Source: Moraxellaceae bacterium UBA2477 (GTDB taxonomy: Bacteria; Pseudomonadota; Gammaproteobacteria; Pseudomonadales; Moraxellaceae). Taken from it: 12,119 nt of DNA. Each line of letters starts with the position of its first letter. Positions within the stretch are counted from its first letter, which is position 1. The DNA lies in assembly GCA_002342025.1 (NCBI GenBank), contig DDPD01000058.1, positions 1 through 12,119 of the forward strand. The letters run 5' to 3'. The notes beneath the pieces were generated by a model, which saw only the letters and a program-made list of their open reading frames with translations, had not been told where the DNA came from and did not search any database. Below, piece after piece: positions 1-7,065 of the stretch. The position numbers were made by a program, and so were the translations under genes.

Positions 1-165
1 TGTGGCTTGAGACAGCCAAGCTCAGTTGAACAGATTCCTATCTATCCTCAACCGGAGATCATTATGGTCATATTCGCCAGTACGATAACCATAGGCATGT
101 TGATTCACGGCGCCTGGGCCTTGCTCACTCGCCCCTATGCAGAACCCCATCCCGCCAACTCCTAA
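1..165 (+). CDS. 3' end of an open frame, or a 33-aa single-span membrane peptide
   Basis: Frame 1 is open from the window edge to a TAA at 163-165, so this may be the C-terminus of a gene that starts outside. Inside it an ATG at 64 is preceded by GGAG (54-57) with a 6-nt spacer, a good ribosome-binding site, giving a possible stand-alone peptide of 33 residues. That peptide has a hydrophobic stretch of about 20 residues (MVIFASTITIGMLIHGAW) followed by a short polar, proline-rich tail (RPYAEPHPANS), as in a one-helix inner-membrane peptide or the last helix of a larger membrane protein. No family is recognised. Being coding at all is uncertain; sequence left of the window would settle which version is right. 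Confidence 0.35.
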   Translation, partial: CGLRQPSSVEQIPIYPQPEIIMVIFASTITIGMLIHGAWALLTRPYAEPHPANS

Positions 166-275
166 ATAGAGGCTTTCACACTCTCCATCGATCGAATTCA
201 TCCGTGAACGAACTTATAGGAGGTGGCCGTATTCTAAAATTGCCGTTTTGCACTCTCCCTATCACACGCCAAATC

Positions 276-319
276 TGCTTAACTCCAGTGTAATTTTTAA
301 AACGCATTGGAGTTAAGCA
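276..319 (+). promoter_or_regulatory. Leader hairpin that buries the tpx ribosome-binding site
   Basis: TGCTTAACTCCA (276-287) and TGGAGTTAAGCA (308-319) are perfect 12-bp inverted repeats. In RNA the stem can extend inward by four pairs (two of them G-U) to 16 bp with a 12-nt A/U-rich loop (292-303). The right arm contains the only Shine-Dalgarno sequence of tpx (GGAG, 309-312) and ends one base before the ATG at 321. The arrangement fits a translational switch, or alternatively a DNA operator with half-sites about three helical turns apart. A TGTAAT hexamer (289-294) inside the repeat could be a -10 box; a transcript starting from it would lack the left arm. Structure is seen; function is inferred. 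Confidence 0.6.
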
Positions 320-320
320 C

Positions 321-821
321 ATGGCAACAGTCACTTTGCACGGCAACCCCGTCACGCTAGATGGCACCTTGCCCCAAACTGGGCACGCAGCACCCGCTTT
401 TACCTTGGTGAACGGCAAACTGGAAGATGTCACCCTCGCCAGCTTTGCTGGTCAGCGCAAAGTGCTGAATATTTTCCCTAGCGTAGATACACCGACCTGC
501 GCCACGTCAGTGCGCAAATTCAACGCCGAACTAAATTCACTGAGTAATACCGTTGTGCTGTGTATTTCAGCAGACCTGCCGTTCGCGCAGGCACGTTTCT
601 GCGGTTCCGAAGGTTTGGACAAGGTCGTTAATCTTTCAAGCTTCCGTCACCCTGAGTTCTTGAAGGACTATGGCATCGCCATCGCAACAGGCCCACTGCG
701 TGGTTTAGCCGCTCGTGCGGTGGTGGTCTTAGACGCTAATAATCAAGTGCTGCACAGCGAGTTAGTCGCCGAAATCGGTGACGAACCCAACTATGCGGCG
801 GCCATTGCTGCGCTCAACTAA
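321..821 (+). CDS. tpx: Thiol peroxidase Tpx (atypical 2-Cys peroxiredoxin)
   Basis: Tpx reduces hydrogen peroxide and alkyl peroxides with electrons from thioredoxin; the E. coli enzyme is periplasm-associated, but this protein shows no signal peptide. At 166 residues it is within two residues of E. coli Tpx. The peroxidatic cysteine is Cys60 in the signature SVDTPTCATSVRKFN, with the active-site Thr three residues before it; the resolving cysteine is Cys94 (ARFCGSEG), and the third cysteine typical of Tpx is Cys81. The conserved PLRGLAARAVVVLD stretch with its Arg follows. The ATG at 321 has GGAG eight bases upstream and fits the family N-terminus (VTLHGNPVTLDG). A leader hairpin covers that site, so translation may be controlled. 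The patatin-like gene starts 34 bp downstream with no visible terminator between them, so they may be co-transcribed. Confidence 0.97.
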   Translation: MATVTLHGNPVTLDGTLPQTGHAAPAFTLVNGKLEDVTLASFAGQRKVLNIFPSVDTPTCATSVRKFNAELNSLSNTVVLCISADLPFAQARFCGSEGLDKVVNLSSFRHPEFLKDYGIAIATGPLRGLAARAVVVLDANNQVLHSELVAEIGDEPNYAAAIAALN

Positions 822-855
822 TCTCACTCAGCTTGAATACGGTAACCTCTGAGCC

Positions 856-1938
856 ATGAATTCATTGCACACGTTACCGTTTGTTCTTCGTGCCGGATCC
901 GCGGCCCGAACACAAATCCAAAACCTAGGCTTTAACGCCAATAGTTTGGCTGCGTTGGGTGCGCCTGCGGGTGGCCCCAAGTTCATCATCCAAAGCTATT
1001 TGGATCGGTTTTTGTTTGGCGAATGGTTACCGCAACGAGTAGCGGCTCTCCCGGCCTTTGGTTCCTCGATTGGTGCATTCCGGCTATTAGCGGGAGCGCA
1101 TCCCGATCCGGCGGCGGCAGCCGAGCGGCTTTATGTCGCGTATTGCCAGCAACATTACGCCAGCAAACCTACTGCACAGGAGATTACGCGTGAGGTAGGT
1201 CACATCCTGAATGCATTGCTGCAAAAAGAGCACATCCCTACAATTTTGCAGCACCCGTGGTTGCAACTGAATTTATTGACGACTCGCTGCCTGGGCTTAG
1301 CCGCCGCTAAACAACCGGCGTGGCAAGCGCTGGGGTTCGCTCTGGCTTTTGGCAGCAATTTACGCTCGCGGCAGCACCTTGCCCGACGCTTTGAGCGCTG
1401 CGTTTTTCAGAACCAAACCGAAGCGCCTGGTGTGCTCGCGAAAGATAGCTTTCGGACGCATTACCATGCGCTTACACCAGAAAACCTCGCTACCGTGACG
1501 CTGGCCAGTGGCAGCATTCCCTTAGTGATGGAGACCGTGAGGGATATTCCAAACTCGCCAGAAGGTGCTCATATCGATGGCGGCATGCTGGATTACCATA
1601 TGGATCTTCCGCTGCAAAATATCCAGCCCACGGCTGGCATCTTGTTTATCCCGCATTACGAACAACGCATTGTAAGCGGCTGGTTTGATAAGCACCTGAA
1701 ACGAAGGCAGCCCTCGCACCATGAGCGCATGCTGGTGTTATCTCCCTCACCGGAGGTAGTGGCTAAATTGCCTGGCGGCAAGATTCCCTGCCGAAAGGAT
1801 TTCACGATTTATCATGGCCGTGACCGGCAGCGTCTAGCTGCGTGGCAGGCTGCACTCACCGTCAGTGAAGACATCAGTGGAAGCTTCCAACACCTGCTCA
1901 AGCAAGGCACGATCGGGGATCATTTGCAGGCGCTTTAA
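856..1938 (+). CDS. Patatin-like phospholipase / lipid acyl hydrolase
   Basis: The 360-residue protein has the marks of a patatin Ser-Asp dyad hydrolase. A glycine-rich oxyanion loop (GAPAGGPK, about residues 35-42) comes first. The nucleophile elbow GSSIG follows at 69-73 (Ser71), and the Asp motif DGG is at 241-243. It is preceded by the usual ASGSIP segment at 217-222. Members cleave acyl groups from phospholipids or other lipids; the substrate here cannot be told. No signal peptide or membrane helix is evident, so it is probably cytoplasmic. The ribosome-binding site is weak (CTGAG just before ATG). The gene follows tpx by 34 bp and may share its transcript, which would suit lipid turnover under peroxide stress, but this is only inference. 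Its TAA overlaps the stop codon of the convergent exporter gene. Confidence 0.85.
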   Translation: MNSLHTLPFVLRAGSAARTQIQNLGFNANSLAALGAPAGGPKFIIQSYLDRFLFGEWLPQRVAALPAFGSSIGAFRLLAGAHPDPAAAAERLYVAYCQQHYASKPTAQEITREVGHILNALLQKEHIPTILQHPWLQLNLLTTRCLGLAAAKQPAWQALGFALAFGSNLRSRQHLARRFERCVFQNQTEAPGVLAKDSFRTHYHALTPENLATVTLASGSIPLVMETVRDIPNSPEGAHIDGGMLDYHMDLPLQNIQPTAGILFIPHYEQRIVSGWFDKHLKRRQPSHHERMLVLSPSPEVVAKLPGGKIPCRKDFTIYHGRDRQRLAAWQAALTVSEDISGSFQHLLKQGTIGDHLQAL

Positions 1939-3113
1939 TCCCGCAGAAATCGACTGCGCAGGCAGGCGAGCGTCGTACAAATCGCCATCACTGTGCATAA
2001 GATTTTGGCATCCTGACCTTGCAATACACTCACCGTGCTCGCAGCAATCGCACCAGAGATTGAACCGATAGTGCCGTATAACGCGGATGCGGTACCGGCA
2101 TGTGCTTTATAGGGCTCCATGGCCAGAATGGTGGCATTAGGCAAAATAAAGCCCAAACACCCCGTGTAGAGGAACATCGGCGGCAGCAGCAACCAGAGGC
2201 CGCCAACACCGGTCCAACCCACCGCGAGCAACATAACGCCCGCACCTACCTGCACAAGCAGGCTGGCCTTTAGTAACGGCAAAGGCTTAAAACGACGCAC
2301 GAGGCGACCATTAAATTGCGAGGCCAGAATCAGCCAAAATGCATTGCCACCAAATATCCATCCAAATTGTGAGGGGGAGACTTGGAAGTGCTCAATAAAG
2401 ACAAAGGGCGAGACCGCAATAAACGCGTACAACCCCGCCATGCTGACACTGCTGGTAATAGCAAAGCCCCGAAAGCGATGCTGCATCAGTAAATCGCCAT
2501 AGGCGCGGACGGTGGTGGAAAACACCAAAGGGCGGCGATAGGCATCGTCTAAGGTTTCTGGCAAATAGTTGTGCAGTGCCCAGAGACACAAGCTGCCATA
2601 GACCACCAACGCGAGAAAAATCGACTGCCAGCCCCAATATTGCAGCAATTGGCCACCCAAGATGGGGGCAACCATGGGCGCAACACCCATGACCAACATC
2701 ATGGCAGCATACATCCGCGCCGCTTCCGCGCTATCGAAACTATCTCGCACAATAGCCCGCGCAATGACCACACCCGCACAGGCACCAAAGGCTTGTAAGA
2801 ACCGAAGGGCAATCAGTGCTTCGACCGACGTGGCTAAGGCGCAGCCCAGTGAAGCCAAAATAAAAAGACTTAGGCTGGCATACAGGGGCGGCTTACGTCC
2901 GAAGCGATCCGCTAATGGCCCGTAAAACAACTGACCCATGGCAAACGCCGCAAAAAATGCCGCCAAGGTCAGCTGCATCTGACTAGCATTTGTTGCTAGC
3001 GCAATCTGCATTGCCGGTAATGCCGGCAAATACATGTCGATAGACATGGGGGCAAACGCGGTCAGGCTACCGAGCAGAAACACCAATAAAGGCGTGCGTT
3101 GAGCAGCAGGCAT
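1935..3113 (-). CDS. Bcr/CflA-type multidrug efflux transporter (MFS, 12 TM)
   Basis: A 392-residue hydrophobic protein with about twelve membrane segments, the usual size for Bcr/CflA drug:proton antiporters of the major facilitator superfamily. The N-terminal motif SIDMYLPALP (24-33) is typical of this subfamily. Motif A is GPLADRFGRK (65-74) in the first cytoplasmic loop, a motif-B-like stretch with RFLQAFGACAG starts near 104, and the antiporter motif C region is MGVAPMVAPILGG (142-154). Bcr and its relatives export drugs such as bicyclomycin or chloramphenicol, and some export amino acids; the substrate here is unknown. The start ATG overlaps the rmuC stop by one base (TAATG), so the two are translationally coupled. 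At the other end its TAA lies within the stop of the patatin-like gene. Confidence 0.93.
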   Translation of the reverse strand: MPAAQRTPLLVFLLGSLTAFAPMSIDMYLPALPAMQIALATNASQMQLTLAAFFAAFAMGQLFYGPLADRFGRKPPLYASLSLFILASLGCALATSVEALIALRFLQAFGACAGVVIARAIVRDSFDSAEAARMYAAMMLVMGVAPMVAPILGGQLLQYWGWQSIFLALVVYGSLCLWALHNYLPETLDDAYRRPLVFSTTVRAYGDLLMQHRFRGFAITSSVSMAGLYAFIAVSPFVFIEHFQVSPSQFGWIFGGNAFWLILASQFNGRLVRRFKPLPLLKASLLVQVGAGVMLLAVGWTGVGGLWLLLPPMFLYTGCLGFILPNATILAMEPYKAHAGTASALYGTIGSISGAIAASTVSVLQGQDAKILCTVMAICTTLACLRSRFLRD

Positions 3114-4465
3114 TAATCCGAGCTCTCGAGCGCATTATCCAACAGGCCTTCGCCTAATCGCTTCGTGGGCTTCACACCAAGCTCACGCAACATTTCCGCT
3201 TGGCGAACCAAGCTACCGCGGCCACTGCTGAGCTTTTTATGCGTGTCATCAAAAGCCTTTTGCGCTTGATTCAGGCGCGTACCGACCAGCTCTAAACCTT
3301 CAACAAAGCCCACAAACTTGTCGTAGAGCTCGGCCCCGCGCTGGGCAATATCCTTTGCGTTCCGCGTCTGCTGTTCCTGTCGCCACAAATGCGCCACCGT
3401 GCGCACCACAAACAACAGCGTGCTTGGACTAACGAGTAATACATTGCGCTTCCAAGCATCTTGCCAAAGTTCGGCATCGTGGCTGGTTGCCAACATAAAG
3501 GCAGGCTCTACCGGAATAAACATCAGTACAAAGTCTAAAGATTTTAGGCCGTAGAGCTCTTGGTAGTTTTTATCTGATAAGCCTTTGATGTGCGTGCGCA
3601 CCGAATCCAAATGGCGCTTCACCGATGCTTCGCGCACCGTTTCATCATCACTATTGGCATAGTCTAAGTACGCATTGAGGGACATTTTTGCGTCGATAAT
3701 AAGGTGCTTACCTTCGGGCAAATGAATCACCACATCAGGCTGAGCCCGAGTGCCATCCTCACGGGTATGACTTTCCTGAACCTCATATTCCTGACCCTTA
3801 CGCAAGCCTGAAGCTTCAAGCACACGCTCAAGCACCAGCTCGCCCCAATTACCTTGCGACTTATTCTGGCTGGTCAAGGCACGGGTTAAATCACTGGCAC
3901 GCTGATTGAGTTGTTGGTTCAAGCCCATGAGCTGCTTCACCTGCTCAGCTAACGCAGAGCGATCCTTGCTCTCGCTGACATAGGCCGTTTCCACCTTGCC
4001 CTGAAACTCCTGTAAGCGAGATTTCAATGGCTCTAGTAACTGCCCCAGAGCCGACTGGTTTTGCTCGCTAAAACGCTTGGATTTTTCTTCGAGTATTTCT
4101 TGTGCGAGCACCTGGAACTGTTGTGTGAGCTGGCCACGCGCATCTTGCAGAAGTGCGAGCTTTTCGCTGGACTGCTCGCGCTCACTCTGCAATTCACGAG
4201 TCAACGCGGCCAAGCGTTCACGCGCCTCGCCTAAAGCAGCACGCAGGGATTGCAGCTCCTCATCTTTAATCATCTGGCCGTGGCTTAACCCAGCAATGCG
4301 CTCTTCTAATCGTGCTACGTCGGCTTGGCTTTCAGCTCGAATTCGCGTTTCAGCGGTCACTACATCGGTCTCTTGTCGACGCAGTCGCGCAGCCAGCAAG
4401 ACATAGGTTACTAACGCGGCAAACACAGCCGCCAATACCGGAATTAACGCACTCATCACTTCCAT
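3113..4465 (-). CDS. rmuC: DNA recombination protein RmuC homologue
   Basis: RmuC proteins limit recombination at inverted repeats and are thought to be nucleases. The 450-residue product has one N-terminal membrane helix (about 5-26). A long charged coiled coil follows (about 30-200), starting with many R, E, A and Q residues. The RmuC domain covers about 205-425. Within it, QPDVVIHL (Asp244) and LIIDAK (Asp258, Lys260) fit the PD-(D/E)xK nuclease core. The signature LMFIPVEPAF (314-323) and NVLLVSPSTLL (341-351) are also present. Length is close to E. coli RmuC (475). The ATG at 4465 is preceded by GAGGGTAAGAG. It is the first gene of a two-gene unit with the exporter and diverges from the tus operon. 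Confidence 0.95.
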   Translation of the reverse strand: MEVMSALIPVLAAVFAALVTYVLLAARLRRQETDVVTAETRIRAESQADVARLEERIAGLSHGQMIKDEELQSLRAALGEARERLAALTRELQSEREQSSEKLALLQDARGQLTQQFQVLAQEILEEKSKRFSEQNQSALGQLLEPLKSRLQEFQGKVETAYVSESKDRSALAEQVKQLMGLNQQLNQRASDLTRALTSQNKSQGNWGELVLERVLEASGLRKGQEYEVQESHTREDGTRAQPDVVIHLPEGKHLIIDAKMSLNAYLDYANSDDETVREASVKRHLDSVRTHIKGLSDKNYQELYGLKSLDFVLMFIPVEPAFMLATSHDAELWQDAWKRNVLLVSPSTLLFVVRTVAHLWRQEQQTRNAKDIAQRGAELYDKFVGFVEGLELVGTRLNQAQKAFDDTHKKLSSGRGSLVRQAEMLRELGVKPTKRLGEGLLDNALESSD

Positions 4466-4584
4466 TTGCTCTTACCCTCATTACACTGCGCGCAAGATAA
4501 CACGCGACCCGAAGTTGGCAGCTCGTACAGCCGCACTTTCGGTTATCCTCAACGCTTATTGATTCCAATTTCGTCAGCTCTGCT
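4466..4584. promoter_or_regulatory. Divergent spacer between rmuC and the tus operon
   Basis: These 119 bases must carry the promoters for the leftward rmuC-exporter pair and the rightward six-gene tus run, as no other spacer precedes either. No convincing pair of -35 and -10 boxes is seen. TTGGCA (4515-4520) is a fair -35, but the nearest -10-like sequence on that strand (TATCCT, 4544-4549) is too far away at 23 bases. No long inverted repeat or recognisable operator was found. Confidence 0.35.
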
Positions 4585-5001
4585 ATGCGCCTAAGCCTCT
4601 ACATTACTGCTGCGCCCGAACAAGAAACCGCCTTCCGCGCCTGGCAGTTTGCCCACGCCGCTGTGCAGGCGGGTCATAGCTTAGGACGCATCTTCTTTGC
4701 CGGCGCTGGCGTACAGCATGGCCAAGCGCTGGCTGTCTCAGGGCGCGATGAAGTGTCATTGACCGAGCGTTGGCAGCTGTTGCAGAAGCAGGTACACGCC
4801 TTACCCGGTGCTACCGCACAAAATGGCGAGTTGGTGCTCTGCGTTACCGCAGCACTGCGTCACGGCATACTCGATGCCGATAACGCTCAGCGGTGGGAGA
4901 AGTCAGCGCTCAGTGTGGCGCCCGGTTTCATCATTAGCGGTTTGGGCCAGCTGGCAGAAGCCCAGCTCAGCGCCGATCGCCTCATTCACTTTCCGGCTTA
5001 A
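4585..5001 (+). CDS. tusD: Sulfurtransferase complex subunit TusD (DsrE family)
   Basis: TusD is the catalytic subunit of the cytoplasmic TusBCD heterohexamer. It takes persulfide sulfur from TusA and passes it to TusE for MnmA, which makes 2-thiouridine at the wobble base of tRNA-Lys, -Glu and -Gln. The 138-residue protein has the DsrE fold pattern: FRAWQFAHAAVQAGH near 17-31, IFFAGAGV near 36-43, and the active cysteine Cys86 in LCVTAALRHGILD, aligned with Cys78 of E. coli TusD. The end SGLGQLAEAQLSADRLIHF also matches. It is about ten residues longer than E. coli TusD because of an insert before the cysteine strand. It opens the operon and is followed after 3 bp by tusC. Confidence 0.95.
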   Translation: MRLSLYITAAPEQETAFRAWQFAHAAVQAGHSLGRIFFAGAGVQHGQALAVSGRDEVSLTERWQLLQKQVHALPGATAQNGELVLCVTAALRHGILDADNAQRWEKSALSVAPGFIISGLGQLAEAQLSADRLIHFPA

Positions 5002-5004
5002 GAC

Positions 5005-5358
5005 ATGCGCCTGCTCATCATTGCCGCCAGCGACCCCTACGCCCACCAGCATGCCCAAGAATTACTGGATGCCATGCTAGTCGCCGCCACCTTTGGTGCC
5101 GAGGTCTCGCTGTTGTTTCAAGATGCCGGCATTTTGCAATTACTGCCAGATCAGTCGTCTGAGCTGCTCGGCCGCCGCAGCCTCAGCCGGCAACTCGATG
5201 CCCTGCCCTTATTTGATATCGAGCGCGTCTATGTTGACCTTAACGCCCTAGGTCAACTGGGCCTTAAAACCTTGGACTTAGCCCTGCCAGTGATGGCGCT
5301 AGACAGTCAGGAAATGGCGGCTCTGGTCGCCGTTCATGACCAGGTAATTCGCGCATGA
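5005..5358 (+). CDS. tusC: Sulfur relay subunit TusC (DsrF family)
   Basis: TusC is a structural subunit of the TusBCD complex in tRNA 2-thiolation. The 117-residue product keeps the TusC/DsrF landmarks: a helix with ELLDAMLVAATFGAEV (19-34), LLFQDAGILQLLP (36-48) and LFDIERVYV (69-77), ending like E. coli TusC with a DQVIRA tail. It has no cysteine at all, which agrees with a non-catalytic role. It starts 3 bp after tusD and overlaps tusB by the ATGA at 5355-5358, so translation is coupled. Identity is firm given motif, length and place between tusD and tusB. Confidence 0.94.
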   Translation: MRLLIIAASDPYAHQHAQELLDAMLVAATFGAEVSLLFQDAGILQLLPDQSSELLGRRSLSRQLDALPLFDIERVYVDLNALGQLGLKTLDLALPVMALDSQEMAALVAVHDQVIRA

Positions 5359-5651
5359 CGACCCTACACATTCTTTATGGCGCCACCTGGCCGAAAGCCC
5401 TTGAGCGTCTTTTTAGTCCTGGCGATGCAATTTTATTAGCGGGGGCAAGTGTGGCACTAGCGGTGAGCCCTCAAAGTCCGATGCAACATTTCTTGCAGCG
5501 GGTAGGCACCGGTATTCGCTGCCTCGCTTTAGATGACGCCGTGCTAGCGCGCGGATTAAGCAAGCACTGGCCAACGAACATTACACGGGTTTCCGACGCG
5601 GAATGGGTCGCCTTGGTTTGTCAGCACGCTAAGAGCTTAAGTTGGTCATGA
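5355..5651 (+). CDS. tusB: Sulfur relay subunit TusB (DsrH family)
   Basis: TusB is the third subunit of the cytoplasmic TusBCD sulfur carrier. The 98-residue protein shows the short DsrH pattern: TLHILYGATW at the start, a GDAILLAGASVALAV strand (23-37), the CLALDDAVLARGL segment (56-68) and a C-terminus with a near-final Trp (SLSWS). Cysteines are at 56 and 89, and there is none near residue 20, where the DsrH of sulfur oxidisers has its conserved one. This favours the tRNA-thiolation type. Its start lies in the tusC stop (ATGA) and its stop lies in the tusE start (ATGA). Confidence 0.92.
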   Translation: MTTLHILYGATWPKALERLFSPGDAILLAGASVALAVSPQSPMQHFLQRVGTGIRCLALDDAVLARGLSKHWPTNITRVSDAEWVALVCQHAKSLSWS

Positions 5652-6016
5652 CCCAAGCCTTTTGGGATAGCCGCCAATTACCGTTAACGTTTTCGCAAGC
5701 GCAGTTCGATGACGAAGGTTTTCTGCGCGATCTCACACAATGGTCACCCGCCCTCGCGGACGCTATCGGCCTTTGTTTAAGTCTCTGCTCAGCGCAGGGC
5801 TTAAGTGATGAGCAACAGCGCATCGTGATGGCCGCGCGCGACTTCTACCAACGCTATGAGCGCATGCCGACAACACGTGCATTCGTGAAACACCTGGGAC
5901 TTAGCCTGGGTGAGCCCTATGGCCAAAGCGCTACATTGATGCTGCATTTTCCGAACTACCCCATGCGCCTAGTCGCCCTCTGTGCGGGACTGCCAAAACC
6001 GCCCAACTGCTTTTAA
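5648..6016 (+). CDS. tusE: Sulfur carrier TusE (DsrC family)
   Basis: TusE accepts sulfur from TusD on its penultimate cysteine and presents it to the MnmA-tRNA complex. The family core is visible in the ARDFYQRYERMPTTR region (about 63-77) and the C-terminal arm AGLPKPPNCF, with the acceptor Cys121 second from the end. I chose the ATG at 5648, which overlaps the tusB stop as ATGA, over an upstream in-frame TTG at 5642; this gives 122 residues, somewhat longer than E. coli TusE (109). The second cysteine of dissimilatory DsrC, 11 residues before the last one, is replaced by Ala; a cysteine sits 9 residues before instead (Cys112). This is therefore a tRNA-type TusE, not a sulfite-reductase partner. 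Confidence 0.94.
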   Translation: MTQAFWDSRQLPLTFSQAQFDDEGFLRDLTQWSPALADAIGLCLSLCSAQGLSDEQQRIVMAARDFYQRYERMPTTRAFVKHLGLSLGEPYGQSATLMLHFPNYPMRLVALCAGLPKPPNCF

Positions 6017-6039
6017 AGCCATCGATAAGAATTTAGCTC

Positions 6040-7065
6040 ATGGTCATGAAAAATCTCTACAAAACCGCCGAACACCCGTTTGCGCAATACGTCCGCATTT
6101 TGGGCAAAGGCAAAACCTCCAGTCGCTCACTGACGTTGGAGGAAGCACGCGACGCCATGGCCATGATCGTGGCGGGTGATGTAGAGCCTGTGCAGCTCGG
6201 CGCTTTTCTCATGCTTTTACGGGTGAAAGAAGAAAGCCCAGAAGAACTGGCCGGCTTTGTCATGGCGGCACGCGCAGGCCTGCAAGAACAACGGGATCAG
6301 GCACTAGCTAATGCTAAGCAACCTGCGATTCAGGTCGATTTAGACTGGTCTTCCTACGCCGGCAAACGCAAGCATTACCCTTGGTTTCTGTTGGCCGTTA
6401 AAGTGCTGGCCGCCAACGGCGTTCGAATCTTTATGCACGGTGCTAGCGGCCACACCATGAACCGGCTCTATACCGAAGCGGTATTGCCCACGCTGGATTT
6501 ACCCGTGTGCACTCAGTGGTCTGACGTGAACGCCGCATTGGATGCACATCAATTTGCTTACCTCAGTTTGGATGCCGTCTGCCCGCCGCTAGGAGAGATC
6601 ATTCAATTACGCAATGTGCTGGGCCTGCGCTCGCCCGTTCATACGCTGTCGCGCCTTCTTAACCCCGTGGATGCGCCGTATGTCATGCAGGCCATTTTTC
6701 ACCCGGCCTACCGCGAGTCTCACCAGCATGCGGCAGAACAGCTGGGCTATCGCAATAGCTGCGTCATCAAGGGTGAAGGTGGTGAAATTGAACGCAACCC
6801 CGATGGCCTTTGCTTAGCCAAACAAATTGTGGACGGCGTGCTTACCGAAGAAGAATGGCCAGCCTTATTTCCCTTACGCCATAGCCCCGAAGAGGCCTTT
6901 GATCTGAATCACTTCCTCGCTGTGTGGCGTGGCGAGGCGGAGCATGAGTATGGGGAAATGGCGGTGATTGGCACCTTGGCGTTGGCGTTACGCGTATTAC
7001 AACGAGCCGACAGCCAGCAGCACGCTCTGAGTCTGGCCACTGAATACTGGAAAAATAGACATTAA
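6040..7065 (+). CDS. ybiB: TrpD2 / YbiB-type nucleic-acid-binding protein (phosphoribosyltransferase fold)
   Basis: The 341-residue protein resembles E. coli YbiB (320 residues), often annotated as a glycosyl transferase family protein. The fold is that of anthranilate phosphoribosyltransferase TrpD, but E. coli YbiB was found to bind nucleic acids and belongs to the LexA regulon. Seen here are an N-terminal helical domain (about 15-85, ILGKGKTSSRSLTLEEARDA), FMHGASGH (131-138), CPPLGEIIQLRNVLGLRSPVHT (181-202, shown in part: CPPLGEI and LRSPVHTL) and IKGEGGEIERNPD (243-255). TrpD substrate motifs such as KPxGN are not apparent. The ATG at 6040 has TAAGA nine bases upstream. It follows tusE by 23 bp and overlaps the DUF1853 gene by one base (TAATG). 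Its true role is unknown; tRNA or nucleic-acid binding is an inference. Confidence 0.85.
   Translation: MVMKNLYKTAEHPFAQYVRILGKGKTSSRSLTLEEARDAMAMIVAGDVEPVQLGAFLMLLRVKEESPEELAGFVMAARAGLQEQRDQALANAKQPAIQVDLDWSSYAGKRKHYPWFLLAVKVLAANGVRIFMHGASGHTMNRLYTEAVLPTLDLPVCTQWSDVNAALDAHQFAYLSLDAVCPPLGEIIQLRNVLGLRSPVHTLSRLLNPVDAPYVMQAIFHPAYRESHQHAAEQLGYRNSCVIKGEGGEIERNPDGLCLAKQIVDGVLTEEEWPALFPLRHSPEEAFDLNHFLAVWRGEAEHEYGEMAVIGTLALALRVLQRADSQQHALSLATEYWKNRH

Noticed and set aside
176..433. 85-codon open frame on the minus strand
   Set aside because: It overlaps the start of tpx, whose identity is certain, and its composition resembles no known protein.
839..880. 8-bp inverted repeat (ACGGTAAC and GTTACCGT) flanking the start codon of the patatin-like gene
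   Set aside because: The loop is 26 nt and includes the start codon in open form; several 8-bp repeats at such distances are expected by chance in 12 kb.
3011..3029. 7-bp inverted repeat with 5-nt loop inside the exporter gene
   Set aside because: It lies in codons for the family motif LPALPA and is explained by repeated Leu-Pro-Ala coding.
5642..5647. TTG at 5642 as the tusE start
   Set aside because: The ATG at 5648 overlaps the tusB stop as ATGA, like the tusC-tusB junction, and is a better start codon.
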